A stretch of DNA of 64,000 bases, taken from the NCBI GenBank assembly GCA_018823325.1, contig JAHJIJ010000002.1:1-64000 (forward strand), written 5' to 3'. This stretch comes from Alphaproteobacteria bacterium. GTDB lineage: Bacteria > Pseudomonadota > Alphaproteobacteria > Sphingomonadales > Sphingomonadaceae. The notes under the pieces are model-generated. The model was not told where the DNA came from. It was given only the letters and a program-made list of their open reading frames with translations, and ran no database searches. Position 1 is the first letter of the stretch; each line of letters begins with the position of its first letter. The position numbers and the translations under genes are program-made. Below, piece by piece: positions 27,143 through 36,764 of the stretch.

Positions 27143-27853
27143 ATGAAACTTCCCAGATGCCCTCAAGCCGTCATATTCGATATGGATGGACTGCTTTTCG
27201 ATACCGAAACGCTCTACCGCTCGGCAATGTTTGCCGCCGGTGAGGATGGCGGGCACCTGATCACCGATGCCCTGTTCCACAATACGCTGGGCTGTCCTTG
27301 GCCGGTCGCCCAAGAGCAACTTCTCGCGCATTTCGGCGCGGACTTTCCCGCGGACGCATTTCGACAGCGCGTTCGACTCCATTTTGACCGGCTCGCCGAG
27401 CAGGAGCTTGCGCTGAAACAGGGAGTCGAAGCGCTGCTCGATACGCTGGAAGCGCTCGACGTTCCCCGCGCCATTGCGACTTCATCTGGCCATGAACAGG
27501 TTCGCCACCATCTCGCTTATCATGGGCTGGAAACCCGGTTCATGCACATCGTGGCCTTTGGCGATTATCGCTCGGGCAAGCCCGCGCCCGATCCGTATCT
27601 GCTGGCCGCCGAAAGACTTGGCGTGGACCCCGCCGATTGCCTGGCGCTGGAAGATTCCCACAACGGCGTCAGGTCGGCCGCCTCAGCCGGCATGATGACG
27701 ATCATGGTGCCCGATCTCATGGAACCGACGCCTGAGATGGAATCAATCTGCGCTCACATCACGAGCGACTTGCACGCCGTGCGGGACATCGTCCTTGCAT
27801 CCTTCGCGCAGGATCAAGGGAAGCCAAGCGGCCCCGCCCATTCGCCCTCATGA
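27143..27853 (+). CDS. HAD family phosphatase (beta-phosphoglucomutase-like)
   Basis: A 236-residue haloacid dehalogenase superfamily hydrolase. Motif I FDMDGLLFDTE supplies the nucleophile and general acid Asp pair, motif II is IATSSG, the motif III Lys is in SGKPAPDPYL, and motif IV is LALEDSHNGVRSA. The cap domain lies between motifs I and II, as in subclass IA. Likely a small-molecule phosphatase or sugar phosphomutase. The last six bases overlap the convergent rmuC. Confidence 0.9.
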   Translation: MKLPRCPQAVIFDMDGLLFDTETLYRSAMFAAGEDGGHLITDALFHNTLGCPWPVAQEQLLAHFGADFPADAFRQRVRLHFDRLAEQELALKQGVEALLDTLEALDVPRAIATSSGHEQVRHHLAYHGLETRFMHIVAFGDYRSGKPAPDPYLLAAERLGVDPADCLALEDSHNGVRSAASAGMMTIMVPDLMEPTPEMESICAHITSDLHAVRDIVLASFAQDQGKPSGPAHSPS

Positions 27854-29314
27854 TGGTGCGGGTGACGTCTCGTCGATTTGTTCGCCAGGTTCCGCAGCCA
27901 TGTCCGAGGTGCCAGGCGATGGTAGACGCCCGAGTGCCTCGACCGGCTCGATTGTATCGATATCCTTCGAACCCGTCTCCACGCTCAGTTCCTTGAAGCG
28001 CCGCCCGGTGACCAGCACCCGGTTCTCGAAGCTGGAAACGAACTTGTTGTAGCTCGAAACAGAGCCGTTGAGGCTGCGGCCCAGCGAGGTCAGATGGCCC
28101 GCTGCAACGGCAAGCCGCTCGTACATTTCCTTGCCCAGCGCCGCGATCTGCTGGGTCTGCTCGGCCATTTTTTCCTGCCGCCAGACGCTGGCAACCGTGC
28201 GGGCAATCGCCACCAGGTTGGTGGGCGTGGCCAGCAGCACGCGTTTCTCGAAGGCCCATTCCCACAGGCCATCGTCCTGCTCCAGCGCGGCGGCGAGGAA
28301 ATGCTCGCCGGGAATGAACATCACGACATAGTCCGCCGCATCACCAAAGCGCGTCCAGTAATCCTTGGCGCCAAGCTGCTGGGCGTGATTGCGGATCGCG
28401 CTGGCATGCGCCTTCAGGTGCCCGGCGCGCACGACCTCATCGACCGAGTCCACCGCCTCCAGATAGGCATTGAGCGAGCATTTCGCATCGATGATGAGTT
28501 GCCGTCCGCCCGGGAGCCGCACGATCACATCCGGCCGCAGACGCCCGTCGGCGGTATCGACCGAGACCTCGGAGCGGAAATCGGCGAACTGGCTCAGCCC
28601 CGCCATTTCGAGCACATTGCGCAGCTGCTGCTCGCCCCAGCGCCCGCGCGCCTTGGGGCTCGATCGCAACGCATTGACCAGCCGCGCCGTCTCCACCCGC
28701 GCCTCGGCACTGCCCAGCCGCACCTGCTCCACGGCCTCGCGCAGCGCGGCATAGCTATCCACCCGCTCCTTCTCGACCTTGCCGAGGCCCTCTTCATAGC
28801 GTTTGAGTGTCGTTTCGACTGGCTGAAGCAGCGCCTTGAGGCTGGCCTCGCTCTTCTCATGCGCCTGATTGAAGCGCTGGTCCGCCCGCTCGATCAACAG
28901 GCGCTGTGCTTCGTTGAGCAGCTTGCCTGCCGTCTCGCTGAACTGCGCGGAAAGCTGCTCGCGCGCCTCGCCCAGCGCCTTGATCTGCGCCTCGAAGCCT
29001 TCCATCCGCGCCTTCTGATCGGCCTGCACCGCCGCCAGCATCCGCTCGGCATCATCACGCGCGCGATCCGTCTCGTCCAGCTTTGCGCGCAGGCTATCAG
29101 TCTCCTCCGCCCGGCTCACCGCCACGGCCAGATCGCGCAGCGCCGCATTGCGCATCTCTTCGAGCGTCGCGAGCCGATCAGCCAGTGCCTGGCGCTCGGC
29201 TTCCACCGGCGCGGCGACACGCCCGCGCATCAGCCAACCAACGACAAGGCCGATCAGCAGGGTGACAATGCTGAGAACAAGCAATTCAACGGACACGGCA
29301 ACTCGCAGGAACAT
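27848..29314 (-). CDS. rmuC: DNA recombination protein RmuC
   Basis: A 488-residue RmuC family protein: N-terminal membrane helix (VELLVLSIVTLLIGLVVGWL), a long predicted coiled coil (approximately residues 35-200), then the RmuC nuclease-like core with GRWGEQQLRNVLEMAGL, RPDVIVRLPGGRQLIIDAK and FIPGEHFLAAAL. RmuC limits certain recombination events, notably inversions at short inverted repeats, and is proposed to be a nuclease. The ATG at 29314 has no clear ribosome-binding site; GTG at 29296 is an alternative start. Confidence 0.93.
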   Translation of the reverse strand: MFLRVAVSVELLVLSIVTLLIGLVVGWLMRGRVAAPVEAERQALADRLATLEEMRNAALRDLAVAVSRAEETDSLRAKLDETDRARDDAERMLAAVQADQKARMEGFEAQIKALGEAREQLSAQFSETAGKLLNEAQRLLIERADQRFNQAHEKSEASLKALLQPVETTLKRYEEGLGKVEKERVDSYAALREAVEQVRLGSAEARVETARLVNALRSSPKARGRWGEQQLRNVLEMAGLSQFADFRSEVSVDTADGRLRPDVIVRLPGGRQLIIDAKCSLNAYLEAVDSVDEVVRAGHLKAHASAIRNHAQQLGAKDYWTRFGDAADYVVMFIPGEHFLAAALEQDDGLWEWAFEKRVLLATPTNLVAIARTVASVWRQEKMAEQTQQIAALGKEMYERLAVAAGHLTSLGRSLNGSVSSYNKFVSSFENRVLVTGRRFKELSVETGSKDIDTIEPVEALGRLPSPGTSDMAAEPGEQIDETSPAPS

Positions 29315-29362
29315 GGGAACGAAATGAGAACTTATCGCCCCCCGCCCACAAGCGCAAGCGCG

Positions 29363-29875
29363 TCACTCGATATGGCCCTGCTCGCGGAAGAAGGCATTGA
29401 GTGCGCCGAGCATCGTCTGCCACCAATCCACCACATCAGCGAAGTTGCGCTGCGTCAGGCCGCCATAGGTTGTCACGTCATAGGTCAGCGCCAGCGATCC
29501 ATCCTCATCCACCGCCATCTGGCTGAAGCGCCGTTCACGGTTCCACAGATTGGCCAGCTCCGGCGTATTCTTCCCATCGTCGGCAAAGCTGGTGGAAAAA
29601 TGCAGCGAGGCGCAGTTCTTCCCGTCTTCGCACTCGTAGAAATAGACCCGGAAATCATAGCCGCTCGCTGCGCTTGTGATCATCGGGTTGCCGGTGCTCT
29701 CGCTCTTGCTCAGGCTGGCCTTGAAACCGGCGTCCTGGATCGCTTTCACCACCGTCTCCGGCGCGTTGGCACACACCAGACCCTTGCCGCATGGCTCTTC
29801 ATCCGCCGCCAGCGCCGGCACCGCTGCGACCGCCAGAGCAAAGGCCGCTGCACACCCAAAGCCGAGTATCTTCAT
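29363..29875 (-). CDS. YbjN-like domain periplasmic protein
   Basis: A 170-residue protein with signal peptide (MKILGFGCAAAFALAVAAVP, cleavage near ALA-AD) followed by a YbjN-like sensor-fold domain: VVKAIQDAGFKASLS and FADVVDWWQTMLGALNAFF. Four cysteines near the start and middle may form disulphides. YbjN-like proteins are type III chaperone-like in fold and of unclear function. The ATG at 29875 has GGGGGATGGAAGA upstream. Confidence 0.8.
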   Translation of the reverse strand: MKILGFGCAAAFALAVAAVPALAADEEPCGKGLVCANAPETVVKAIQDAGFKASLSKSESTGNPMITSAASGYDFRVYFYECEDGKNCASLHFSTSFADDGKNTPELANLWNRERRFSQMAVDEDGSLALTYDVTTYGGLTQRNFADVVDWWQTMLGALNAFFREQGHIE

Positions 29876-29992
29876 TCTTCCATCCCCCATGTCGTCGCAC
29901 GCGGGTCTTACAGTGCCTCTCTGATCCCCGCCAGATCAACCGTCCATCGCAATCCGCCTTGCAGGCATGTTCCTCATATGTTCTAATCCAGC

Positions 29993-31072
29993 ATGACCGC
30001 AATAAAGGGGCGCGGCGCGCCCGGAAACAGCGAATCAAAGCGCTTCAACCTGCCCTCGCGGGAGGCCGATGGCGACTGGCTGGATTTGCGGATGGCGGAC
30101 GAGGAAGATCAGCCGTCGCCTCTGCGCACCACCGTGACAATCGAGCAGGCCCGCACGATCATCAGCCGCAACACGTCTCCGGACATCGGCTTTGAGCAGT
30201 CAGTGAATGCCTATCGCGGCTGCGAGCATGGCTGCATCTACTGCTTTGCGCGCCCCAGCCATGCCCGATACGATCTCTCCCCCGGTCTCGATTTCGAGAG
30301 CCGCCTGTTCGCCAAGCCGGGCGCGGCGAAGCTGCTGCGCGCGGAGCTGGGCAAGCGCAATTATGTCGTGAAGACCATAGCGATGGGGACCAATACCGAT
30401 CCCTATCAGCCGATCGAGGCGCAATATCGGATTACGCGAGACTGCATTGCCGTGCTGGCCGATTGCCGCCATCCCCTGATGATCACCACCAAGTCCAATC
30501 GCGTGCTGCGCGATCTCGATCTGCTGGCGCCCATGGCAGCGCAGGGGCTGGTCGCGGTCGCGATTTCGCTGACGACGCTCGATTCCGGTCTGCACCGCAA
30601 GCTGGAGCCGCGTGCGCCATCCCCGGCAAGTCGTCTCGCCGCCATTCGCGGCCTCTCCCAAGCCGGCGTGCCGACCCATGCCAGCCTTTCACCAATGATT
30701 CCTGCCATCAACGATCATGAGATCGAGGCTTTGGTGGAGGCGGCAGCAGAGGCGGGTGCACAATCGGTCTCGTTCATTCCCGTGCGACTGCCGTTCGAGG
30801 TCGCACCGCTGTTCCGCGATTGGTTGGACGCCCATTTCCCCGATCGCGCTGGCAAGGTGATGAGCCTCATCCAGTCGATCCGTGGCGGGCGGGACAATGA
30901 TCCGAATTATGGCACGCGCATGCGTGGATCAGGGCCTTATGCCGATCTCATCCGCACGCGGTTCAAGATTGCGCAGGCGCGCCATGGCCTCGCCAATGGT
31001 CGCCTCGCGCTGCGCCACGATCTCTTCGTGCCGCCGCGCGATCAGGGCGATCTGTTCAGCGCGACGTGCTGA
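29993..31072 (+). CDS. PA0069 family radical SAM protein
   Basis: A 359-residue radical S-adenosylmethionine protein. The 4Fe-4S motif is CEHGCIYC (Cys77, Cys81, Cys84), the CxxxCxxC spacing of the superfamily, and GTNTDPYQPIE and ARHGLANGRLALRHDLF are features of the PA0069/SPL-like branch. The reaction is unknown; some relatives are spore-photoproduct-lyase-like. The start has no strong ribosome-binding site. The last codons and the stop lie inside a perfect 16-bp hairpin. Confidence 0.9.
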   Translation: MTAIKGRGAPGNSESKRFNLPSREADGDWLDLRMADEEDQPSPLRTTVTIEQARTIISRNTSPDIGFEQSVNAYRGCEHGCIYCFARPSHARYDLSPGLDFESRLFAKPGAAKLLRAELGKRNYVVKTIAMGTNTDPYQPIEAQYRITRDCIAVLADCRHPLMITTKSNRVLRDLDLLAPMAAQGLVAVAISLTTLDSGLHRKLEPRAPSPASRLAAIRGLSQAGVPTHASLSPMIPAINDHEIEALVEAAAEAGAQSVSFIPVRLPFEVAPLFRDWLDAHFPDRAGKVMSLIQSIRGGRDNDPNYGTRMRGSGPYADLIRTRFKIAQARHGLANGRLALRHDLFVPPRDQGDLFSATC

Positions 31073-31083
31073 ACAGATCGCCC
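31045..31083 (+). terminator. Intrinsic terminator overlapping the radical SAM stop codon
   Basis: GGGCGATCTGTTCAGC (31045-31060) and its exact reverse complement (31068-31083) form a 16-bp stem with a seven-base loop. The TGA stop (31070-31072) lies in the right arm. A T-rich TTATTTT follows after a few bases on the plus strand. Confidence 0.8.
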
Positions 31084-31097
31084 GCGATCTTATTTTC

Positions 31098-31703
31098 CTA
31101 GTTGAATGACACGCGCGCTGTCGGCTTCCGCCCGCGCATGGCGTAACCCACCGCGCCAAAGCCCATGACGAGCATCGCCCAGACTGCCGGCTCGGGGATC
31201 GGCGGCACCTCGCCGCCGCTTACCGCGATGTTGTCGATATTGGCCGAGGCGCCACCGACGACGAAGCCGAAGACGACCCGATCGACGAGACCGGCCCCGC
31301 CGGCAATGGTGGAGAAATCATCACTGAAGGTCGAAAGTGACGTGAACACCGGCACCAGCCCGTCAAAGCCGGTCACGCTGTAAAGCACTGTGCTGTCCAC
31401 CGTTGCCAGGTCGAACCCGTCGAACGTGAAGCTTGCGCCACCTGCGGTCAGGTCGAACAGGCTGACGCTGGTGTCTCCGCCAAAGCTGACGCTCGGCGCA
31501 TCATTGCCAAAGCCAAGATCGACAGCGCCCGAGCCGAGCACGCGCGAAAAGGTGAAGCCATCCTCGCTGTAGCTGGTGAACGGATCGCCGCTGCTGCCGG
31601 AGAGATCATCGAAGCTGATGATTGCCGCCTGCGCCGGCCCCGCAAAGGCGGCCCCGGTGACGAGCGCCGCTGTGAGAAGCGGCAATTTGGTCAGATAGTT
31701 CAT
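31098..31703 (-). CDS. PEP-CTERM (PEPxxWA) surface protein
   Basis: A 201-residue secreted protein with signal peptide (MNYLTKLPLLTAALVTGAAF, cleavage after GPAQA) and a C-terminal sorting signal: PEPAVWAM, a hydrophobic stretch, then the basic GRK tail. This is the exosortase PEPxxWA-CTERM signal. The middle is Gly/Ser/Asp-rich without Cys. The protein would be processed by an exosortase/archaeosortase (not in the window) and is a plausible target of the PrsK/PrsR pair 6-10 kb away. ATG at 31703 has GGGAG six bases upstream. A TTAACCAT CtrA-like half-site lies about 75 bases upstream. Confidence 0.9.
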   Translation of the reverse strand: MNYLTKLPLLTAALVTGAAFAGPAQAAIISFDDLSGSSGDPFTSYSEDGFTFSRVLGSGAVDLGFGNDAPSVSFGGDTSVSLFDLTAGGASFTFDGFDLATVDSTVLYSVTGFDGLVPVFTSLSTFSDDFSTIAGGAGLVDRVVFGFVVGGASANIDNIAVSGGEVPPIPEPAVWAMLVMGFGAVGYAMRGRKPTARVSFN

Positions 31704-31775
31704 TGGTAACTCCCATGTCCTTAGAGTCACCCCCGGCATCGCTCATCGAAAATGACCGGTGCCCCCGCATGGGTC

Positions 31776-31783
31776 ATGGTTAA
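31776..31783 (-). promoter_or_regulatory. TTAACCAT, CtrA-type half-site upstream of PEP-CTERM gene
   Basis: On the minus strand TTAACCAT lies 72-80 bases upstream of the PEP-CTERM ATG. It matches the alphaproteobacterial CtrA half-site. It is a single site without a spaced partner, so the assignment is tentative. Confidence 0.35.
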
Positions 31784-31898
31784 CATTTCGCAACCGCACA
31801 ACGGGGTTTGCGTTCAACCGTGCCCTTAAAAGGAACGCTATTGTGCTTACGCACTGCAGTAGACATTGCAGCGCAGCACGTCGCGCCTGCCGCACTAT

Positions 31899-34800
31899 CT
31901 ATCGGGAGGCGACAAGCGCCAGTTGCGCACCGATCTGCGCCAGAGCGACGTTCGTCACGCCCCGGATCGTCTCGACGCGCTCACCAAGCTCGGCATCGAG
32001 CTGAAAATCCTCGCCCAGGATCACGCACGCGCGGCGGCCATCCGGCAAGGCGGCATCCAGCTCGACGATAGACCGCGCGCCGCGCCGCTCACCGAGCATC
32101 TGCTTCAACGGCGCAATTGCGCCCAGTTCATCCACGGAGATGGTCATCCGCATCCGCGTCGTGCCGGCAAGGCGCGCAAAGGACTGGACATTGCGCACTG
32201 TCACACGCGGCGTCTCCTCGCCGGGCTGGCGGTCCAGCTCCACGCTCAGCAACGCGCATTCATTGCTCTCATGCAGACTGGCAAGCAGCTTGCAGCTTTC
32301 CTCATCAAAGCAGCTTGCCTGGAACTGCCCGCTGGAATCCGAGAACGTCGCCGAGGCATAGCGGGCGCCGCGCTTCGTCTCGCGCCACCGAATGTCCTCG
32401 ATCAGCCCCGCCATCATCGCGCCCGTGCGGTCACCACCGCCGATCCCGTCGGACTGGCCGCAAAGCTCGGCATAGCTGCGCACCCCCTTGCCGCGCGCCA
32501 ATATGCGGTAGCGATCCACCGGATGGGCCGAGAAATAGAAGCCGAACGCCTCCTTCTCCTGCGCCATCCGCTCGACCGCTGCCCATTTGACGTCCTGCAA
32601 GGGCACATCGGCATGCGGTGCATCCTCACCGCCAAAGAGTCCGCCCTGCCCGCTCTCACGCTGCTCGGCAGCCTTGGCCGCAACGGAGAGCAGCGCTTCG
32701 GCAGCACTATGCACCACCGCGCGGTCCAGCCCAAGGCTGTCGAACGCGCCTGCCGCCGCCAGACTTTCCAGCTGCCGCCGATTGAGCAGGCGCGGCTCGA
32801 TCCGCCCGGCAAGATCATCGAGATCGCGGAACGGCCCACCGCGCACCCGCTCCTCGACGAGCGTTTCCATGGCCTTCTCGCCCACGCCCTTGAGGCCGCC
32901 CAGCGCATAGCGCACCGCATAGCGCTCCGGGTCGGCCGGGTCCGGCTCGACCGAGAAATCCGCTTCGCTCACATTGATGTCCGGCGGCAGGCACGTCAGC
33001 CCCATGCGGCGCATGTCATCAACGAACACCGTGAGCTTGTCGGTCTGGTGAATGTCGAACGCCATGGAGGCAGCGTAGAATTCAGCCGGATAATGGGCCT
33101 TGAGCCAGGCCGTCTGATAAGCGAGCAGCGCATAGGCCGCAGCGTGGCTCTTGTTGAAACCATAGCCGGCGAACTTGTCGATCAAGTCGAACAGCTCATT
33201 GGCCTTCTTCTTGTCGATGTCGTTATGCGCCTTGCAGCCTTCCACGAAGGTCTGGCGCTGCGCGTCCATCTCCGCCTTGACCTTCTTGCCCATCGCGCGG
33301 CGGAGCAGGTCGGCGCCGCCGAGCGAGTAGCCGGCGAGGATCTGCGCGGCCTGCATCACCTGTTCCTGATAGACGAAGATGCCGTAGGTCTCCGAAAGAA
33401 TACCTTCCAGCAGAGGGTGAGGATATTCAATGGCTTCCTCGCCATTCTTGCGGCGACCGAACAACGGAATATTGTCCATCGGCCCCGGTCGGTACAGCGA
33501 GACGAGCGCGATGATGTCGCCGAAATTGGTCGGCTTCACGGCGGCGAGCGTCTTGCGCATACCCTCCGATTCCAGCTGGAACACGCCGACCGTGTCGCCG
33601 CGCTTGAGCAGATCGTAGACCTTGGCGTCGTCCCAGCTCAGTCCTTCCAGGTCCACGCTCACGCCGCGCTTGGCGAGCAGCTTGACCGCGCGTTGCAGCA
33701 CCGAGAGCGTCTTGAGCCCCAGAAAGTCGAACTTCACCAGCCCGGCGCTTTCGACATATTTCATGTCAAACTGCGTCACCGGCATATCGGACTTGGGATC
33801 GCGATAGAGCGGGATGAGCTGCGAGAGCGGTCGGTCGCCAATCACCACGCCGGCGGCGTGGGTGGAGCTGTTGCGCGGCAGCCCCTCCAACATCATTGCC
33901 TGATCGACCAGCCGCTTGATCTGCCCGTCCGCCTTGTATTCCGCCACAAATTCGGCGGACCCGTTCATCGTGCGCTCCAGCGTCCACGGATCGGTCGGGT
34001 GGTTGGGCACCAGCTTGGCGAGCCGGTCGACCTGATTATAGCCCATCTGCAGCACGCGCCCGGTATCCTTGAGCGCTGCGCGCGCCTTCAGCGTGCCGAA
34101 GGTGATGATCTGCGCCACTTGATCATGGCCATATTTGCTCTGGACGTAGCGGATCACTTCGCCACGCCGCGTTTCGCAGAAGTCGATGTCGAAGTCCGGC
34201 ATCGAGACGCGCTCGGGATTGAGGAAACGCTCGAACAGCAGGCCCAGTGCCAGCGGATCAAGGCCCGTGATGGTCAGTGCCCAGGCCACCACCGAGCCTG
34301 CGCCCGATCCACGGCCCGGCCCCACCGGAATATCCTGCGCCTTGGCCCATTTGATGAAGTCGGCAACGATGAGGAAGTAACCGGGGAAACCCATCTGGAT
34401 GATGATATCCAGCTCGAAATCGAGGCGGGTGAAATACTCCGGATAGGCCGCGCGCAGGGCCACTTCATCAAGCGCGGCATCGCTTCCTTCATGCTTCAGT
34501 CGATGGATCTTGCGAAGTTGCTCGACCAGACCCGCGGTCGCATCCACGCGCAATTGCGTTTCCTCGCCCTCCCGGTCGCCGGCAAGGCTTGGGAGGATCG
34601 GCTTGCGCTTGGGGGCCATGACAGCACAGCGTTGGGCCACGACCAGTGTGTTTGCGATTGCTTCGGGCAAATCGGCGAACAGTTCCTGCATCGCAGGCGC
34701 TGACTTCATCCAGCTTTGCGGCGAGCTTTTGGGCCTGTCGTCGCTTTCAACATAGCTGCTGTTGGCGATGCACAGCAGCACGTCATGCGCGGGATGGAAG

Positions 34801-35435
34801 TCCGCATCGGCGTAGCAGGCCGGGTTGGTCGCAACGAGCGGCAGATTGCGCGCATAAGCCAGCTCAATCAGCGCCTCCTCGGCTGCCGCCATGATCGCAT
34901 CGCCAGTGCGCGAGAGTTCGATGTAGAGCCGGTCGCCGAACAGGGCGGAAAGCTGCCCCAGATAGCGCCCGGCCTCTTCCGGCAGCCCCTCGGCCAGCAG
35001 CCGGGCCAGCGCGCCCTCGCCGCTCGCGGTCAGGCAGATCAAGCCATCGGCATGACGCTCCAGCACGTCGAAGGAGACGTGCGCCTCCTCCATTTCCGGC
35101 CGGTCGACATGCGCGCGGCTCGCCAGCGCGCACAGATTGCCATAGCCGGCCTCGTCCTGGGCCAGCAGCACCAGCCAGTCGATCTGCACCGGCGCAGTGT
35201 CCGGCCGCCCGGGCCGAGCAACGGCCAGCGTCGTGCCGATGATCGGCTGCACGCCTGCCTTGGTGGCCGCGTCGGAAAAGGCCATCGCCGCATAAAGCCC
35301 GTTGCGGTCTGTCAGCGCCACCGCCGGAAAACCAAGCTCCTTCGCACGCCCAGCCAGCTGCTTGGGCGCAATCGCGCCCTCCAGCAGCGTATAGGCCGAC
35401 AGGTTGCGGAGCGGAACATAAGGCGCGTGCGGCAT
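31899..35435 (-). CDS. dnaE: DNA polymerase III subunit alpha
   Basis: A 1178-residue DnaE1-type replicative polymerase. It begins with a PHP domain (ALTDRNGLYAAMAFSDAA), then the polymerase core with PVGPGRGSGAGSVVAW and the catalytic aspartates in PDFDIDFCETRRG, followed by a helix-hairpin-helix region and C-terminal OB fold. Length matches the family. The start is uncertain: ATG at 35435 gives a protein beginning like other DnaE (PYVPLRNLSAYTLLEGAI), while an in-frame TTG lies seven codons earlier; neither has a good ribosome-binding site. Its downstream neighbour on the same strand is the PEP-CTERM gene. Confidence 0.97.
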   Translation of the reverse strand: MPHAPYVPLRNLSAYTLLEGAIAPKQLAGRAKELGFPAVALTDRNGLYAAMAFSDAATKAGVQPIIGTTLAVARPGRPDTAPVQIDWLVLLAQDEAGYGNLCALASRAHVDRPEMEEAHVSFDVLERHADGLICLTASGEGALARLLAEGLPEEAGRYLGQLSALFGDRLYIELSRTGDAIMAAAEEALIELAYARNLPLVATNPACYADADFHPAHDVLLCIANSSYVESDDRPKSSPQSWMKSAPAMQELFADLPEAIANTLVVAQRCAVMAPKRKPILPSLAGDREGEETQLRVDATAGLVEQLRKIHRLKHEGSDAALDEVALRAAYPEYFTRLDFELDIIIQMGFPGYFLIVADFIKWAKAQDIPVGPGRGSGAGSVVAWALTITGLDPLALGLLFERFLNPERVSMPDFDIDFCETRRGEVIRYVQSKYGHDQVAQIITFGTLKARAALKDTGRVLQMGYNQVDRLAKLVPNHPTDPWTLERTMNGSAEFVAEYKADGQIKRLVDQAMMLEGLPRNSSTHAAGVVIGDRPLSQLIPLYRDPKSDMPVTQFDMKYVESAGLVKFDFLGLKTLSVLQRAVKLLAKRGVSVDLEGLSWDDAKVYDLLKRGDTVGVFQLESEGMRKTLAAVKPTNFGDIIALVSLYRPGPMDNIPLFGRRKNGEEAIEYPHPLLEGILSETYGIFVYQEQVMQAAQILAGYSLGGADLLRRAMGKKVKAEMDAQRQTFVEGCKAHNDIDKKKANELFDLIDKFAGYGFNKSHAAAYALLAYQTAWLKAHYPAEFYAASMAFDIHQTDKLTVFVDDMRRMGLTCLPPDINVSEADFSVEPDPADPERYAVRYALGGLKGVGEKAMETLVEERVRGGPFRDLDDLAGRIEPRLLNRRQLESLAAAGAFDSLGLDRAVVHSAAEALLSVAAKAAEQRESGQGGLFGGEDAPHADVPLQDVKWAAVERMAQEKEAFGFYFSAHPVDRYRILARGKGVRSYAELCGQSDGIGGGDRTGAMMAGLIEDIRWRETKRGARYASATFSDSSGQFQASCFDEESCKLLASLHESNECALLSVELDRQPGEETPRVTVRNVQSFARLAGTTRMRMTISVDELGAIAPLKQMLGERRGARSIVELDAALPDGRRACVILGEDFQLDAELGERVETIRGVTNVALAQIGAQLALVASR

Positions 35436-35565
35436 GGACGCCGTTATGGGTCGCAATCCATCGGAAAGGAAGGGCCTGGGCGCTCTTACCCACAGGCTTT
35501 TTCAACCCCTTGCATGGATCGGCGGAACATGATCCAATTGCAGGGAGTTAACTGGGGAGTGGGAT

Positions 35566-36732
35566 ATGGACGTTGATCCAGCTGGCGGCACCACGCCGTC
35601 AATTGTCGAGCGCGCAAAAGCAATCATCCTGAAGCCGAAGGCTGAGTGGCCGGTCATCGACGCGGAAACGACGCCAAGCGGGGAGATTTTCACGCGCTAC
35701 GCCGTGCCGCTCGCCGCCATCGGGCCGGTCGCAACCTTCATCGGCAGCCAGCTTTTCGGCTTGGGCGCCTTTGGTTTCAGCTATCGCCCGTCCCTGATGG
35801 GTAGCCTATCGATGGCGGTGACCGGCTTCATTCTCGCGCTGGTCAGCCTGTTCGTCGTCAGCTTCATTGCGGACAAGCTGGCCGCCAAGTTCGGCGGCGT
35901 CAGCAGTTCGCGCAATGCCTTCAAGCTGGTCGCCTATTCGATGACCGCAAGCTGGCTTGCCGGCATCTTCAATCTGGTGCCATCGCTCGGTTTTCTGGCG
36001 ATTCTTGGCCTCTATTCCTTCTATCTGTTCTACGTCGGGGCCGCGCCCTTGATGAAAGTGCCGGCGGAAAAGGCGCTCACCTACACCATCGTCACCGTGC
36101 TCTGCGTCATCGTGATCTACCTGATCATCGGCGCGATCACCGCCACGGTCGGCCGCACTTTCGGCGGGTTCGGGCCGATGAGCGGCATGGGTGGCGGCAC
36201 GGTCACAACCGATGAGGGCGCGACCATCACGCTGCCGGGAGTCGGCAGCATCGATACCGGCAAGATCGAGGAAGCGGCCCGCGACATGGAAGCCGCGCAG
36301 AATCGTGAGGCGATCGCACCTGCCGACCTGCAAGGCCTCCTGCCCGCAAGCATCGGCGCCTACCAGCGCACCGCGATCAGCAGCGCCAAGGCCGGACCGT
36401 CCAGCCAGGCCGAAGGGACCTATGAGGCGGACGGCAAGCGCTTCACGCTCAAGGTGGCCGATATGGCGATGATGGGCGCGATGGCCGGCATGGCGGGCGC
36501 ACTCGGCGTCGAGTCCAATCGCGAAGATGGTGACAGCTACGAGCGGACCACCACGGTGGACGACAATCTCGTCATCGAGAAGTGGAACAGCACGTCGAAC
36601 AGCGGCTCATTCGCAACCATGGTCGGCAAACGCTTCATGATCGAGGCGGATGGCGACGCTGCCAGCATCGATGAACTCAAGGCCGCTGTCGCCAGCATCG
36701 ACATGGGCCGCCTCGCCGCGCTGGGTGGCTGA
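35566..36732 (+). CDS. Yip1 domain membrane protein
   Basis: A 388-residue protein with a Yip1-type membrane domain in the first half (about five helices from residue 40 to 205, including FTRYAVPLAAIGPVATFIG and GLYSFYLFYVGAAPLMKVP) and a soluble C-terminal half. The Yip1 fold in bacteria is of unknown function. The C-terminal part, with YEADGKRFTLKVADMAMM, looks like a separate periplasmic or cytoplasmic domain. It is divergent from dnaE. Confidence 0.85.
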   Translation: MDVDPAGGTTPSIVERAKAIILKPKAEWPVIDAETTPSGEIFTRYAVPLAAIGPVATFIGSQLFGLGAFGFSYRPSLMGSLSMAVTGFILALVSLFVVSFIADKLAAKFGGVSSSRNAFKLVAYSMTASWLAGIFNLVPSLGFLAILGLYSFYLFYVGAAPLMKVPAEKALTYTIVTVLCVIVIYLIIGAITATVGRTFGGFGPMSGMGGGTVTTDEGATITLPGVGSIDTGKIEEAARDMEAAQNREAIAPADLQGLLPASIGAYQRTAISSAKAGPSSQAEGTYEADGKRFTLKVADMAMMGAMAGMAGALGVESNREDGDSYERTTTVDDNLVIEKWNSTSNSGSFATMVGKRFMIEADGDAASIDELKAAVASIDMGRLAALGG

Positions 36733-36764
36733 ACCAGCCTCTACGCAGATCATTGGCAAGAAAC

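Noticed and set aside
28094-29986. Plus-strand open frame of 630 codons opposite rmuC and the YbjN-like gene
   Set aside because: Shadow of two genes on the other strand, without motif or ribosome-binding site.
31800-31860. Sigma-54 promoter for the PEP-CTERM gene
   Set aside because: A GGCACG...GC-like string exists but the GG-to-GC spacing is off by one, so I did not call it.
31866-34703. Plus-strand open frame of 945 codons opposite dnaE
   Set aside because: Antisense shadow of a secure polymerase gene; His/Arg-rich and no homologous motif.
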